Notes under the pieces: model-generated
What the model was told of the DNA's origin: nothing
Seen by the model: only the letters and a program-made list of their open reading frames with translations
Database searches by the model: none
Shown here: positions 1 to 15,300 of the stretch, in pieces
How the letters are laid out: every line of letters starts with the position of its first letter
How positions within the stretch are numbered: the first letter of the stretch is position 1
Translations under genes and position numbers: made by a program
Source of the DNA: a virus
Virus record (IMG/VR): IMGVR_UViG_3300032249_000861
Coordinates: 46,026 to 110,025 of that record
Strand: one strand, 5' to 3'
DNA length: 64,000 bases

Positions 1-300
1 GGTTTTGGAGCAAAAGGAGCTACTGTACTTCCCAAGCCAAGAGATTTTGAAGTTCCTCAAGGTTTTGATATAACTCAACAGGGTTCTGATAGAAGACAAG
101 TACTAATTCCCAGCCAAGGTAGTACAGCATTTGTTGCAGATAAAACAGAAGACCAGACAGCAAAATATAGACAAGCTGGATATGATGTTAAGAACATAGA
201 ACGAACCGGTGGTATTAGTGGCACAATGGTTAGAGATTTAATTATAGCTGGAGATATGGCTAAACTTCAATCAGTATTGTCTCCTGGCGTATATGATCTT
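1..300 (+). other. C-terminal part of a nucleotidylyltransferase-like domain inside the giant protein
   Basis: The segment reads as the end of a cytidylyltransferase/NMN-adenylyltransferase-like fold: a conserved ISGTMVRDL motif (about bases 214-240) followed by a short helix and an LSPGVYDLV-like end. This matches the usual ISGT-x-[VI]-R signature and its following helices. The HIGH-type nucleotide-binding motif would lie upstream of the window, so catalytic competence cannot be judged here. Confidence 0.5.
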
Positions 301-3300
301 GTCTCGAATAACATAGGAAGAATACAAAATAGAGCTAGTGTTTTACCATCTCTTATAGAACAAGCTCAAAAAGAAGCACAAGCTGAAATGGGTCAGGTGG
401 ATCAACAGATAGAAGCTCTTGGAATCAAGAGAATAGATTCTAAAAAGTTGGAGAGTGACCCAGAATATGCAGCTAAAGTAGAAGTTCTTAAAGAGTTAAG
501 AGCTAAAAAACAAAAGATCAAATCAGCTGCGGGATTCACCCCATATAAATTATTAGATGCTTTAGCCGAAAAAGATCCGCAAAATTATGCATTGGACTTC
601 TCCACATCATCTAACCTGGGTAATGTTCCAGACATGAGGGTCATGGGACAAAACTCACAAGCTTCAATACCAGCTGGTAGAGTTGCTCAATTAGCTCAAG
701 AAAAAAATAAAAGTATTCAAGACGTTATACTAGAACAGCTAGGCGGATTGGGTGGTCCTGCTGGAGTTAAAAAAATACTTGGCATAGGTAGTGGAGATAG
801 AACATTAAGCTCATTATTACAAGCAGGAAATATTAAGGGAGGTAAAGGTCTAGACGAAGCAGCAGACTATGTTAACAGAGCTTTAGCCGCTAGGGGTATA
901 AGAGATGCTGCAGAAGCCAAAAGATTAGAGGAGTATCAAGCTAAGGCTCTTCATTTTGGTATTGCTGGTTTATTGCCAATGGATTACTCAAAAGAATTCG
1001 AATGGGATATTGGCGGTACCGATGTTTACGCTACTGCCAGAGGTTTTGGTAGTACGTATTTGGAAGAAGCAAAACAAATGCAGAAGGAGTCATCAGAACT
1101 AGCTCAAAGATTTGCAGAAAATGTGCAAAATAAAAATATCTTTGGTGGTGGTGAAAAATTGGCTTTTGATTTTGACAAAACATTAGTTGAGGATGCAGAT
1201 ATTCTTGATGCTAAGGGCAAGCCAGATATTGCAAAATATTCAAATAGAGAGGCTGTACAAGAAGCTCTCAAAAGTGCAAGACCAACCAGACTAGCAACTA
1301 AATTAAAATCACTCATAGAGCAAGATCCCCCATTTATTAAGAAAACCAGAATACTAACAGCTAGGCCACAAAGCACAGCAGACCTTCTTGCACAATCATT
1401 ACAAAGCTTTGGTCTTCCCTATGCCGAAACAGATATTACTGGAGTTAGTGGTGGCGTTAGTAGCAATATTCCTGCATTAAAAGCTGCTAATTTACAGAAA
1501 GAAGAGAAACTTATTGATGATAGTTTAGATAATATTATGGCTGTTCGTAAAGCTGGTAAAAAAGGATTTCAATATACTGAACCCAAATCCACAACATCAG
1601 AACTAGACGAAAAAATGGGTCAGGGTAATATCGAGGGTGCTATAATAGAAAAAGCTTTGGCTGTTTTGGGTGCTCCAGTAAGGCCGGATGCTAAACAAAA
1701 TAGAGCCATAGACTATCCAGACGGTTTAGGTAGTGCATCTCAATTCTTTCCTGGTATTGATCCTGGTATTCCAACAGAAGTTAAAAGAACAATTGACGGT
1801 AGTAGTTTAGAGAAAGTTAGAGAAGAGATTGGAAGATACATAACAGGAGGAGCCCAAGCTGTTAAATTAGCTAGAGGTGGAGCCGTTCAAAGCTTTATGG
1901 CCGGTGGAGCAGCAACCAAAACCAGAAAAACAAAAGAGCCTTTCGGAACTGGTGAAACAGAATTTCCAACAAGAATATCAAAAAAATATGCCGAAGAACA
2001 AAAAACTGCTGATGAATTTGCTAAATCTAAATTAGCATGGGATAAGTATCCTAAAGACGAAAGAATAATGGTTGACGATACAAAAGTGCAAGAAGCTTAT
2101 CAGCAACCATTCGATAGAGAAAGATTTGCTTCATCATTCAAAGAAAAAATTAGTCGCGACTCACTATTCCAAAGAATGTCAGATTTTGCTAAGTTTGTAG
2201 GACTTCCAGAAGAAGACCTATCAGTAGCATTACCCCTACAATTAGATTTCGGCGCTAGCAAAAGAGGCGGTGGTCTAGGCATGTTCGCTGCTGCTCAATT
2301 TGAAAAAGGAGCAACCGGAATTAGGCCATATGAAGGCTATGATTTATCTAAATTTGGATATGGAGAAAAACAAAAACAAGAAGCTTATGGATTAGAGAAG
2401 CTTATAACAGCAAAAGAAAAAGAAATAGCAAAGATTAGAAAAACACCAACTGAAACTTATGATGATGGTAGTTTCTCTTTTGATAGTGAAGCATTCCAGA
2501 AAACCAGTATTGAGTTAGATAGCCTTAAAAATAGATTATTTAAACTAAAAGATTTAAAACGTGACGCAGAAAAAGCGGCACTGTCTGAGCAAAATACTAC
2601 TTCATCAGCTGCCGGTCGAGGAACTATCAGCTTTGCTTCTTCTATGGGTTACTCTAGCGATACCAAGAACAGCACCCTATACCACGAAATGACTCATCAG
2701 CTATTTCAAGGACTAAGAACAAAATCAGCAGGGAGTTTTGATAAATATCGAGATAGAGTATCGTCATTATTTTCTGGAGATAATGATGATTTAGCAGACG
2801 CTTTTGACTCCTTAACGGCTGGGGGCGGATATTCTAGTGCTGATGTTGTATATGGTAGAAGCTATAAGTCAAATAACTTAAGTCAAATACTTTCGAGCTA
2901 TTATCGTCAGAATCTTGATTTTTCTAGAAGTGCTGCTACTATTCCCCAAGATACGACAAAAAATCTTGCTAGTTTAAGTACCCAAAGCACAGCCGCCAAA
3001 AGAGCCAGAGAGTATAGACCAATAAATCCTAGAGTTAACGAAGCTTTACTTCAAGCTGGCGATAAGTTTGGAATGACTCAAGAGAAGATTGATAGAATGG
3101 AAGATAATGGTAAAGAAGAGTTCTTAACAACCTTAATGGAAAAAGCCCCTCAGCTTGATCAAAATTTACAAGGAATTTTAGACTCTACTTTAACAGAACT
3201 ATTGAGTGGAGCTGGAATTCAGAGACAAAAATATGCAGCAGGAAGAAAAGTAGATTACGAATCTGGTGTTGGAGTATCACCATTCGGAGGTTCGATATCA

Positions 3301-6300
3301 AAAAGATTAAGCGAGTCAGTTTATAATCTGCAAAAGGGTACCGGACTAAGTGATCCAGAATTCAATGAGATCAAAAAGACAGCAGATACATACGGATATA
3401 ATGAAGAAGAATTTAAAGAATATTTAGCAAAAAGAATACAAGAGAAAAAGAATAAACAGGGACTAAGAGCCAGTCCATCAGCCTTGGCACAGCAGTTGAT
3501 GCAACAAAAAACAGTATCAACACCCAAACAGCTAGCATTAGCAGAAACACTAAAGGGTGAGCCAGATGCTGGTTATAGACCCATACCAACAGCAGCCGAA
3601 AGAATAGCTTCAGATCGAATGGCTGTTCAGAATGCCACAAGAAGATTTGCTAGTGGAGGCACTGTCTCGGCTTTAGTTAGTAACGGCGAAGCTTATGTTC
3701 CGCCAAAAATAGCCAAGAGAATTGGTTATGGTAATCTTAATCGTATGAATCAAGCTGATCGTAACGGGATGAGCAAGTTCTCTAGCGGTGGTATTAGTGT
3801 GTTTAAAGGTCCTGGGACTGGCACTAGTGACAGTATTCCTGCTAATTTACCAGTTGGTAGTTTTATTATTAGAGAAAAGGCTACGAAGGCTTTAGGTCTT
3901 AATAAGGGAGGTGCTGTACCAGCACAAAGATTTGCTACTGGGGGTAGCGTAACAAGCATGATTATGGAATGGTTGTCATCAGACATGACTGCTGGGACTA
4001 AGCCTAAAATGCCTCAAAGACCTGATATTGTTAGTAGGGCTACTGTTACAGCTTCTTCTGATACAACAAAAGAGTTGGATAATCTAGTTAAATCTCTTAA
4101 TGCTGTCGGGTTTAGTGCAAAAGAATCTGCAGACATATTGAATAGGGGCGGGCAGGTTAGTTATAAAACTATAGAAAAAGCTTTGGTTAAAGATATTGAG
4201 AGATTAAAAAAATCTACAGCAGGTATAGATCAAATTACTCAAGCAGAAACAACTTTAGCAAGAATTCGTAATCAGACAAAAAAAGATGTTGGTAGTAAAC
4301 AAAAAATGGAGGAAGCTTTCAGAGGATCAGGAAGATCATCCGGCTCTGTGCAGCAAGAAATTTATTCTACAGCCATGTCTATGGGCGAACAGAATATAGA
4401 AGCAAAAGAAGCTGCGAGAAGAAAGAAAATACCACAAATAGAAAAAAGAGAAAGAAAAAAGCTTATAGAAAGTAAGCGAGAAGATTTTATTGAGAAAGAA
4501 TATAAAAATCAAGTAGCTAAAGAACAAAAAACTAAAGGTAGAAAATTAACAAGTACAGAAAAAGATAAAGTTAGATCTGATGCAGAGCTTAAGGGAAATA
4601 CAAAAACTTTTAAATTAACTACAGAAGAAAAAACCAATGTTAAAGCAACAGCACAAGCCAAAACCACATTATCTGCTGAAGAAAGAACAAAAGAATACAA
4701 TAAAGCAGCGTTAAGGGCGACAACCTCGGTTACAGGAGCAAGTAAATCAGAATTAGCAGCTAAAAACGTTAAAGGTTCTGATATCTTAAGATATGCTCAA
4801 GAGAGTATGAGAGATCGTAAAACCCTAGCCGAAATGGATAAACAGTTTGTGGCTATGGCAATGGATGAGTATAAAAATCGTGGCACTGTAAATGGTATAG
4901 TTGTTAAGAGTGCGGCTGAAGCTAAAAAAGCTGCTGAAGAGGAGATCTCAAAGAGAAGAGAAGCTATTAATGCGAGAGCTTCACAGAATGGAGAAAAAGG
5001 AGTCGGTGCTGCTGGGTTGAGAGACTATAGAAATAGTCCCATACTTAATCAGATAAAGGGATTTATAAAATCTCCTGGAAGAGTAATGGGTGGAGTGTCT
5101 GTTGCTGCTGGGCTAGCTGCTGGCTCTTCCGATATGATTGCTAAAAATATGTATGATATGAGTACAACAGAGGGCCAAGGGAAAGCTGCTAAAACTTCTG
5201 CAGCTATTCAGTCTTCTGGTACTATTCTTAGTACTGGATTAGCAGCAGCATCACAGATGGCAACCATACCAGTTATTGGTCCTTATGTTGCTGCTCTTAC
5301 TGCTGTGGGAACAGCTGCTGCAGCTGCTGCTGATTATTTTTATGATTTTACAGGAGCTCAAAAGGCTGCTACTGTAGAATTCGAAAGATCAGTAAGGGCC
5401 AAAGAAATTGGAATTGCTATGGATGGTTTAGATAGAGCATTCCAAAATTTTGAAAAAGACATGGGTAATATTGATTTACAAAACGCTTTAGAAAAATCCC
5501 TCGGCGGCGCATCCTCTTTGCAAATTAAAGATAATATGGCAGAAAGAGACAATGCTAAAGCAGAGTTCTCTTTAAAGAATAGAAGTTGGTCGGATATTTT
5601 TAGTGGAAACTTCAAAGGTTCCGCCAAGATGGACGCTCTTCAGCAAGGTGCTATGGATAGTGAAATGTCTCAAAAGATAACACCAATAGCAGATAAGGCT
5701 ATGTCGTTATATGAGAAACAAATTAGTAGCGGTAAGAGTATACAAGATATTGTTAATAATGTTCGTACAGGAAATAAAGAGGCTGGAGCTGCTGGTTTTG
5801 CTGTTGCTGCAAGTGTAAATCCCAAGTTGTGGTCAGAGTTAGAAGCCAAGATAGCAAAATCAGGAGATACTTCAGAGCAGAATAGAGAAAAAATTCAAAA
5901 AGAAATAGCTGCTAGAGAATTACTGACCAATGTTCAATTACAGTCAATTGAAAGAATGGCTAAACTAAATAAAGAGATGGATGCTGCTGATAGAGCTGGT
6001 CGCAGATTGGCTGAAACTTTTGAACACATAGGTGAAACTATTGATCAGTCAATTCAGAGAATGCAAAGAGAGTCGCAAATTCGTCAAGCTCAAGCTAACG
6101 ACAGAGTAGAAGCTAGAAGAGGAAATGCTGGTTTTGATGAGAGGGCTGTTAATAACAGAAATGTTGGAGTACTAACCAGTCCAAAAGCATATCAAAATGA
6201 TCCTGGGCGCATAGAAGAAGCTATCAGAGCAGGAACTACCGGCATGTCCCCGGAACTTGCTCAAAAAATGGCTGGTGGAGCTAGATTAGAAGCTACTTTA

Positions 6301-9300
6301 CCTAATGTGATGAGAAATGCAGTATCTTCAGAGCTTAAAACAAATGCCAATTTAGATCTTGCTGAAGCAGCAGATGCCGCCAGGAAAAAAGGAACAGAAG
6401 CTATTCAAAGGTCTGGATTATCAGAAGCTGACCAAAAAGTTGCTATAGATAAATTAAACACAAAATTAAATAGTGAACAAGAAAAAGCACAAAAAGAAGG
6501 AGGAGATAGTCCAAGACAGAAAGTTGACTTTTTTATTGATTCTGTTAGTGAGCTTGGTCCAGAAATAGCTAATATATTTGGTAATGCTGGTAAGAGACTA
6601 GATGATATTATTCAAGCCAGACAAGGAATCTATGATACTTTTGCAAAGAATCTTCAAGCCGCCTCAGAAGCTGCTAAAAAAGCACGAGAATTTTTCAGTA
6701 AAGCAAGAGACATAAGATATAATGCTGGAATGGATTTGAGAGAAGCTCAAACGGGCGTAGGAGAAAGTTATGCTGAAGCAAAAGCTAAATCTGATAGTAG
6801 TATTGCACGATTAACTGGCGGGGTTACCGATCCTCAAGCTATTGGTAGAAATATTGATGCTTTAACGGCTCGTCGTGATCAGCAAATGAAAGCTAGAGAT
6901 GCCGCAGCATCTGATCCAAATCTAACTCCAAAACAACAAGAAGATGCGGCCATAAAATTTGCTAAAGATATTCAAGCTACTAATAATGCTTTAAACGATA
7001 ATAGAGAAGCACTAGATAAGCTAGCTAATAGTGCTGAAGTAGCACAAAAAGCTTTAGACGAAGTTAAGAACATTAGAGGACTACAACAAGATAGAGAGAA
7101 CTTTGTTAATCAATTACTAACAAATACTCCAGCAGAAGCAGACAAACTTAATCAATCATTTATTAGACTTCAGCGTAACTTGTCTGGTGGGTTAAATAAT
7201 GCTTCTAATCAAAGAGATGCCCGAAATGCTTTTAATGATACGTTACGTCGTACAGGTAATCTAAGAGAAGCTACTCGCGCTGGAAATACTGTATTAGCAG
7301 ATCAAAGAAAACAAACCCTACAGCTGATGCAAGATCCTGGATTTAGGGGTATGATGACCCTTAATATGAAAAATCAGGGAATGAATGATCAACAGATAGA
7401 TAAGAAATTCAGAGATCAAGAGAGTATGCTGATGCAGCAGATGGCTGTTGAAAGTGGAATGATCAATAATCCAATGGTCAGACAAGCACTAGCCGCAAAA
7501 CAAGATCCTAATGCTGATCCTGCCATGAAACGTGCTGCTGAACAATTTTTACAGTCAACGGGCTTACAGGCAAAAGCTACTGAGGAGCAAGGTCGATTAG
7601 AATTAGCTAATGTGCAAAGCTTATTAATAACATCTACTGATGATTTAAGAACGTCTATAGATGCTTTAACAACAAGTATTAATGCTTCGTTAGGTCCAGA
7701 CGGAGAAAGAGTTCCTGGCGCTGTTGGGCCTATGGTGCCTGTTCCAGCCGGGGCCAGAGGAGCAGGTCCTATTGGACGTCCTATTAGACGAGCTACTGGT
7801 GGTAAAGTCAATACTCAATATGCTAGTACTGGTAAATTAATAGACTTTTCTCCCAAGGGTACCGACACTGTTCCCGCCATGTTAACCCCCGGTGAATTTG
7901 TTGTTAATGCCAAAGCAACGGCAGACAATTACCCACTGCTAAAAGCTATTAATAATGGAACTAATCTAGTTGGTAATACGGCTATGATGAGTAAGGGTGG
8001 AGTTGTTTATTTAGATAATGGCGGATTAATAGATGAGTTTAGAAGAATAGATTCTAATAGTTCCAACTTTTTAGAAGTTGGTGAAATAGATCTTAAAATG
8101 ATGCAATTATTAGATACAGATAAAGATAATAAAGTTTCATTTAGAGAATATTCTGCAAGAGCAAAGAGCGGTGGTAGTGGATCTTCAAGATCTGGTCAAA
8201 GATCACCAGTTAATAGTAGTTTTAAAGCCGACAATCTAAGCTTTAAAGCGTATTCTAATGCTAGAGAAGAAAAATACTCAAAAAGATACGAAGGCACCAG
8301 AGATCGATTCCCTAGAGAAACAGAGAAATTTTCTAGTGGGGGCTTAGTTACTCCATACTATTTACAGGACGGAACAGAAAAACCACTATCTAAAAGACCC
8401 TTTATGGTAAAGATGGAGAAACCAGAAGACCCTCTTGAGGCTGCTGAACGCCGTCGTGCCCGTGCTCTTAAAGCGTCCCATCCAGAGATTACTAGAGTCA
8501 GACAACCATCTTTGGTTCCTGGGGATCCTAGAGCATTAAGACACAAAGAAAGCTTCTATAGACTAGATGTTAATAGTGATGGTGTTCTAGATGCAAAAGA
8601 AGGCAGACCACATCCTGAACTTGATAGAGATTTAGATCGAAGAATAACACTAGAAGAATGGGACGGAATCGATCCTGGTGAATTTGACCCAGATGATTCA
8701 AGCCATGTTCTGCGAGACAGTAAAGGCAATCCTTTAACTCCTGGACTTATGGGAAGCCCATTTGAAAAAAGGCATCGTTCTTTAATGGCTTCTGTTGCTA
8801 TGGATGAAGAAAAACTTGCTAAGGGTGAACCTTTAGTGGACTCTAATGGAAAACCCATAGACTTAGCAAGTAAAAGGAAAGAACTAGCCATATTTAATGC
8901 TCAGTCTGGTCTATATAATACTAGTCAATCACTTATAGCAAGACAAAAAAATATTGACGATAGTCTAACCAAACGATTAACTGGTGGCGGTTCTCTTCGT
9001 AATCCTGATAGTTCTTATGCTGTTACGAGAGAATTTAATAAGATTCGTGATCGGAGATCTGCTTTTGAAGAAGAAAGAAGAGGTCAAAGAGCCAAAGATG
9101 AGAACGCAACAGATGAAGAGATATTTGATCGCACAGTAGAAGCCTATGGGCAGGGAGATTCAGATTATTGGCGTAGTATGGGCGTTACTGAAGCACCAAA
9201 CTCTTATGATGAATCTAATACTCTGAATTTTATTCGCTCAGGTGATCGTCTTGCAAGCAGAGGAGATCCTTATGGAGACAAGGCCAGAGCATATATAGAC

Positions 9301-12300
9301 GGATATATCGCATCACAAGGTGCTAGACAACAGCAGGACAGAGTAGATATTGGCATGGGAAGACCTACCATATCTCCGGACAAAGCTGTAGTAGGTACTC
9401 AAGGTCCAGTAGACGATCTTAATTATTTGATAGACCGAAATGAAGTAGGTAGAGCGGTAAAGTATAAAGCAGAACAAGCAAAGACTGAGGAAGAGAATAA
9501 GCAGAGAGATGATGCTCAGGTAAAACAAGCAGAAAAACAAGCAAGCTTAGAAAAAAGAGATAAAGAACTAGGCATAGACACTAGCGGCATTAATCGAGAT
9601 ATATATGAGAGTGGTGGGGGTTTTTCAAATCAGCCAGGAAGTGGCAGAAAAGTTACAGTAGAAGAACAAACACAAAGAAAAAGAGAAAGGGCTATAGCAG
9701 ATAGATTTTCGTTCACAGATAAAACAGGAAAATACTCTACTGCTGGTACTATTGATAAGGTTGATTTTGAAAAAGGTACAGTTAAAATAGCTAAGATGGA
9801 TCCGAAAACTGGGGAGCCTATTACCAGAACGGTTCCGGTTTTTGCTGGTGGTGAAACAGAAGAAGCGATTAAGGCTTCTGGTAGAGATCCCAGAAGATTC
9901 AAGGTTGGGGAGAAAGAAGAACAAGTATACACTACTGTACCACTAGATAAGCTTAGTGATAAATCTAGAGATAAAGTTAGATCTTATGGCTTAGAGAAAG
10001 AAGCAGACAAAGCTAAGACTGGTGAAAATTTTACAGTTGGCACTAGTTTTGAAGATTATAAAGGTAAAATATTTAGAGTAGATGAAAAATCTGAAAAAGT
10101 TATTGTTCAAAAGGAAGATGGCAAACTAGTTAGTGTTCCTATGGGAATAATAGATCCCGAAACAAAAAATATAGCACTAGATCAAGCCAAGACAGCTACT
10201 ACAGTTACTGATTTAACACAGAAACAGATGGATGCAGATATCGGTAATATTGATTTCACTTCATCATTACCAGAACCTCAGGTTCCATTAATTGAGGACT
10301 TTACTGATAGAGCAAATGAAGTTCGTCAAGAGACTATGAACAATGCTGCTTTAGAACAGACAAAGATGGATCAGTTACCGGTGATGTCTGAACCAGTACC
10401 AACTTCAGGTACTATTGATCCTCTTACTGGCAAAGTTGTTGGGAATAATGTTTCTATGGACTTGAATCCAGACGGAACTCGCACTCCAGAACAATTAAAC
10501 ATATTAAACCAACAAGCTACCAGAGATGCAGACAGACGTAATTCTAACGCAAGATACGAGGAGCTTAGAGCTCGATCAAAAGCAGAGTCTTCATATGACA
10601 GATCATGGTTTGGAGAAAACTGGCCCAAAGAATGGGGAGGAGTATCAAAGCCCGAAAAAAGATTAACAAGAAAAGAATTAGAAGAACTTGGGGCTATGGA
10701 AAGTGAAAGAGGTGTTCCTGCATTATCAAGATTAGGAGCCAACACAAGAGTAGAACAAACAAGGAGAAATGCTGGGTTAGACGAAGCACAAATTGAAAGT
10801 TTGAGTCAACAAAAAACAGAACAGTTTAAAGCTGAACTTGAGAAAAAAAATGACGCAGAAGGTGGGGTGGCTGTTGGACTAGCTGCTCAAAGAGCAGTAG
10901 TTCCATTATTAGCTGGTGCTACCGCTGTTGCTGCTGCGCCTGCTTTAGTTCCAGCAGGAGTAATTGGTGCTGGACTTACCATTGCTGGCGGTGTTGGTTT
11001 TAGTTTGGGTGCTAATAAACTACAAGATGTGGCATTAGAAGGTACAGATTTTGACAAGAGGCAAAAAGAATTGGCAGAAAAAAGGCCAGGAGCAACTGCT
11101 GTTGGGTCTTTATTACCAGGATTATTAACGGGCAATCCACTGACTGGTGCAACTACTCTGCGACAAGCACTAGCAACAAGAGCTGCTAGCGGAGCTACTG
11201 AAGCAGCACTAGGGGCGGGCATCAGAGGAGCAACTAGTGGTGGAGATTTCGGTACCGTACAAGATGTTGGAATGGACTTTATCTCTGGAGCTATTCTTCC
11301 GTCTCCTAATTTTGGAGGTAAGGGATCAAAAAACTATAATATTCCAGAAGGTCCAGCAAAACCCAAAACAGAAGCAGTCGCTTTAAAAGAACTTGCTAAA
11401 ACAGTTAAGGCTGAACAACGAGCAATCACAGAAGAAAATGTTCTTGATGGTGCTGAAATATTAGCAACAAAAAGAAAACAAGAAGAAGTTAGAAGAGCAG
11501 CACAAGAAAAACAAAGAGTCAGAGATGAAGCAGAAGCAGTGAAAGAATCAGGAAGAGAAAAGGCTGTTTTTGATGTTTTCACTATTGGAGGAAGATTAAG
11601 TGATGATAATATAGCCAGTGCCCTAAAGTCAGCCAAGGAAAAAACTGTAACAGGAACCAAGTTACTAACCGGCAAAGTTACCGGCAAGCCTAGGGGAGAT
11701 TTAATAGAGCAGAATCCTACACTAGCTAGTAGACTAGGGGTGTCAACTCCAGGATTAGATGCTGTCAAGAATGGACAAAATATAACAGCAAAAGATTTAG
11801 TTGCAAAACTAAAAGATGAAGGTTTTAGTGAAGAATATGCTAAGAAGGTCTCAAGAGAGCGTACTCTTAAGATGGTATCAGATCTTGCTACCGAACGATC
11901 AAAAAGAAAAGATGAATCAATACAACAAGTGGCTTCTGAATATAAAGACGCTGTAACTGGTGTTGAAGATCCTAATAAGCGAGCCAAAATTAAGGCTAAA
12001 TTTCAAACCAGACTGCAAAAAGAACTATCGTCTATAGTATCTGACACTAACGACAGAGCAGAAGCATTTGATTCTGGTATGACGGTTCAAGAACTTAAAA
12101 AACAAAGAGCAGCAGAAGCTCAAGCCAAAGATAAAGCAGAGTCTGATAAATTAATACAAGAGTTTGATTCTACTCTAGGATCAAGTAAGCCAATAACTAT
12201 TGATAATCCGCCCATCGGAGAACCTCTCGATCTAGGAGTAGACCCACTCGCACCAATAACGTCTGCCAGGGATAATGCCGCTACTACGGCAGCTAGTACA

Positions 12301-15300
12301 AAACCGATATCAACAGAAGAACAGTCTCCGGTTGGAGAAACCACAATTCCTCAGCCTAATAAAGATGCTGCTGATACCGTAACTGCCGGTACAAAACCAG
12401 TCGATGCTGCAACAGTAGCAGCAAAAAACCAGACAGTAGTCAAGGCAGCAGAACAAGAAAATACATCTTCGCTACAAACATCAGCGATACCGCAGCCCAA
12501 ACCCTATAATCCTACAGATTATCCTATTATGGATAGTATTATGAGAGGAGGAAAGAACGGCCATTATGGTCCGATGGGTACTACTAATATAACAGGTAAA
12601 CAAAATATTCATGGAATAAGCGGATGGAAAACTAGACTCATACCAAAAGACGACGCGTCTGCAGCAAAAATTAAAGAATTTTTAGATACTCATCCAGATA
12701 TAGGGTCATATAAGTTAGCATTAAATGAGGGACCAGTACCAGTATTTAGTGTCTATTTCAAAAAAGGCACCAAAGATGAAGCACTATCTTTTGCACAAGC
12801 TAGTGAAAAAGGACTAAAAGATAGTTTAGATCCTCGTTTATATCAGGGTGCTGATACTCTGCTAGAAGGGACAAATATTTCCGCAAGATTTGATGCTAGA
12901 GATCTAAAGAATAAATCAGCATCATCAATTATAGATAGACAACTAGAGAATTCTCCTTTTAGTAGAGGATTTTTAAAAGCTGAAGAACTGAATCTACAAA
13001 TACTTCCATCAAATACGGCACCTGGGTCAACGGCTAGCAGAGCAATGCCAAACATTACTGCTGGCACCAGAGGAGTACCAGATACCGGGTATGTTGATTG
13101 GTTAAAAACAAAAAAGTTTTTGGCGAAAGATCCTAAAAAGATAGCTAGTCTAGATGCAGAGATACAAAGAGCTACTAACGTAGCAGATGATTGGCTAAAA
13201 GAAAATATGTCCGACATCTACAGCGCATCTGCTGAACGAACAGCTAGAGAATCAACAGGCCCACAACAACAAGCAGTAGTTGAAACAGCAACAAGAGACG
13301 CTACGAGCAGGCCAACCAAATCCGGTTTTGTTCGAGATAAATCATTACCGATAAACGAAGTAGACGATCTAGCTTCTGCCGGATTTGGAGTTATAAGCCC
13401 AGACCAAGAAGTAGAAAGTGTTATAAGGGGTGCAAGAGAAAATTTTCTTGGCTCTTTAACTAAACCAGCAGCATTATTACAGCCAGAAACATACCAAAAA
13501 TATGCAGACCAACTATTAGAACTAGAAAAATCAGGAAAAATAAAAATAACCAAAGGCGCTTCATTTGGTACTAGTGGCCAACCAAGTATATTTGTAGGAA
13601 AACCAGAAAATGTAGATATTCTTGCAAAAGCTTTTGAATCTGAAACAGCAAGGACACGAGAAACGAGAGGTTCAACATCAAATGAATTTAAAGAAACGGT
13701 AGGAAAAGCATTAGGATATAGTAAAGATAGTATAGCCCTACATATATTAGAAAAAGATTGGGATAAAGCAGGATTAGATATAGACACTATTCAAGATAGA
13801 TTACAAGTTAGTCGTGGTGCTGCTGCTCGGTATATGGTATCAGAAATTAATAAAGCTAAAGAACAAGCATCAGTTGAGCAAGGAGTAAAAGAATCAATAA
13901 ACCCGCCCATCAAAGATCCTATTACTGGAGATGAATTTGAATTAGGACCTGGAGATGATTTTCAATTAGGAGGTCTTGGAGAAGATCCGTTGGCACCGGC
14001 TCCTATAATAAAACCAGAAAATGTATTACCTGAAGCAAGAGCAGAATCAGAAGCTCGTAGAGCCGAAACAGCAACCTCACGAACTAAATCTAGTATTGTT
14101 GATGAAGATGAGTTTGTTTTAGGAGACATGGAAGATGATAGTACTGTCGTAGCTGTTGAGCCTGACGATGGTTCGAACTTTTTTGGAGAAGCATTCGCTG
14201 CCGCCGCACAAGAAGCCAGAGCCATAGAAGCAACAAGGGCTCAGATTGAAACCAACGATAAGTTTGTTGTTGACCAGCCTGATATGATGACAGCTTCAGA
14301 GCTTGACCCAATAACAAGAGCTTCTAGTAGGAGGGTTTGGGGATCTGATAAGGCTTTTGAAAATATGCCCAAACCCAAAATTTCTAGAGAAAAAGTCAAA
14401 GCACTAGACACTGGCGAGCCTGACGAGATGACAGCTTCAGAGCTTACTCCTCTACAGAGGGCCGTTATTAATAAGTCATTCGGACTTGATTCTGATAAAG
14501 GTTTCGAATTGCGAGAACAACTTATAGCTCAAAAAAGAGAAGCAGATATACTTCCAGAAGACTTTTTTCCAAACGGTTCATCAAGAACAGAAACTCCATT
14601 ATCTTCAGCTAGAACAGAAGCAGAAGCTAAGAATCCTGGTACCGTATTTGAAGGACAGTTAGAAGCAGCATTAACCGATGCTTCTTCTCCAGAAGCTTTA
14701 AAAGCTTCTGCAGAAGCTCAACAAAGATTAGCAGCACAAAAATTAGCAGCAAAATCTCCAGAACAAATATCTGTAGAAAAAACATATGGTCCTTTATATA
14801 GAGAAGCTAAAAAAGCTAATGATACAGCGGAGATGGCCAGAATACGATTAGAAGCTAATGCAGAATTTAAGAAACGCTCTCAAGAAGCTTCTACAAGATC
14901 TGAAGATAAAAAGAACAATTTCCTTCCTGTTATGGGTAGGGTCTTAAAGATAGCCGCCCCAATCGGATCAGCTATTGGTTATGGACTAGGATCGTTATTA
15001 AGTGGTTCTATGGGCAGAAAAAAAGAAGAACCTCAAGATTTAGCTTCTAGGTTAGAAAATGCTTCTGATCTACAAGAAGTTTTTGATCTTTTAAAACTAG
15101 CAGAAAAAGACAAGATAGGAAACCCGACTAATCCTTTAAGAGAAATAGGCGGATCATCCCCACTTATTGCTAAATTACAAAAACTAGCTCCAGAAATATA
15201 TGGTAAAAAAGGTAGTGACTATTTTAGCTCTCAAGACTTAGCAGCTATGCCGGAAGACGCATATAATGAGAATTTTCTAGAAAGATTAAAAGATAATGCA

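Noticed and set aside
11334-13787. Long open frames on the minus strand under the tape measure
   Set aside because: They follow from codon composition of the plus-strand gene (few Leu/Ser/Tyr codons that give stops in antisense), have no ribosome sites and no recognisable protein.
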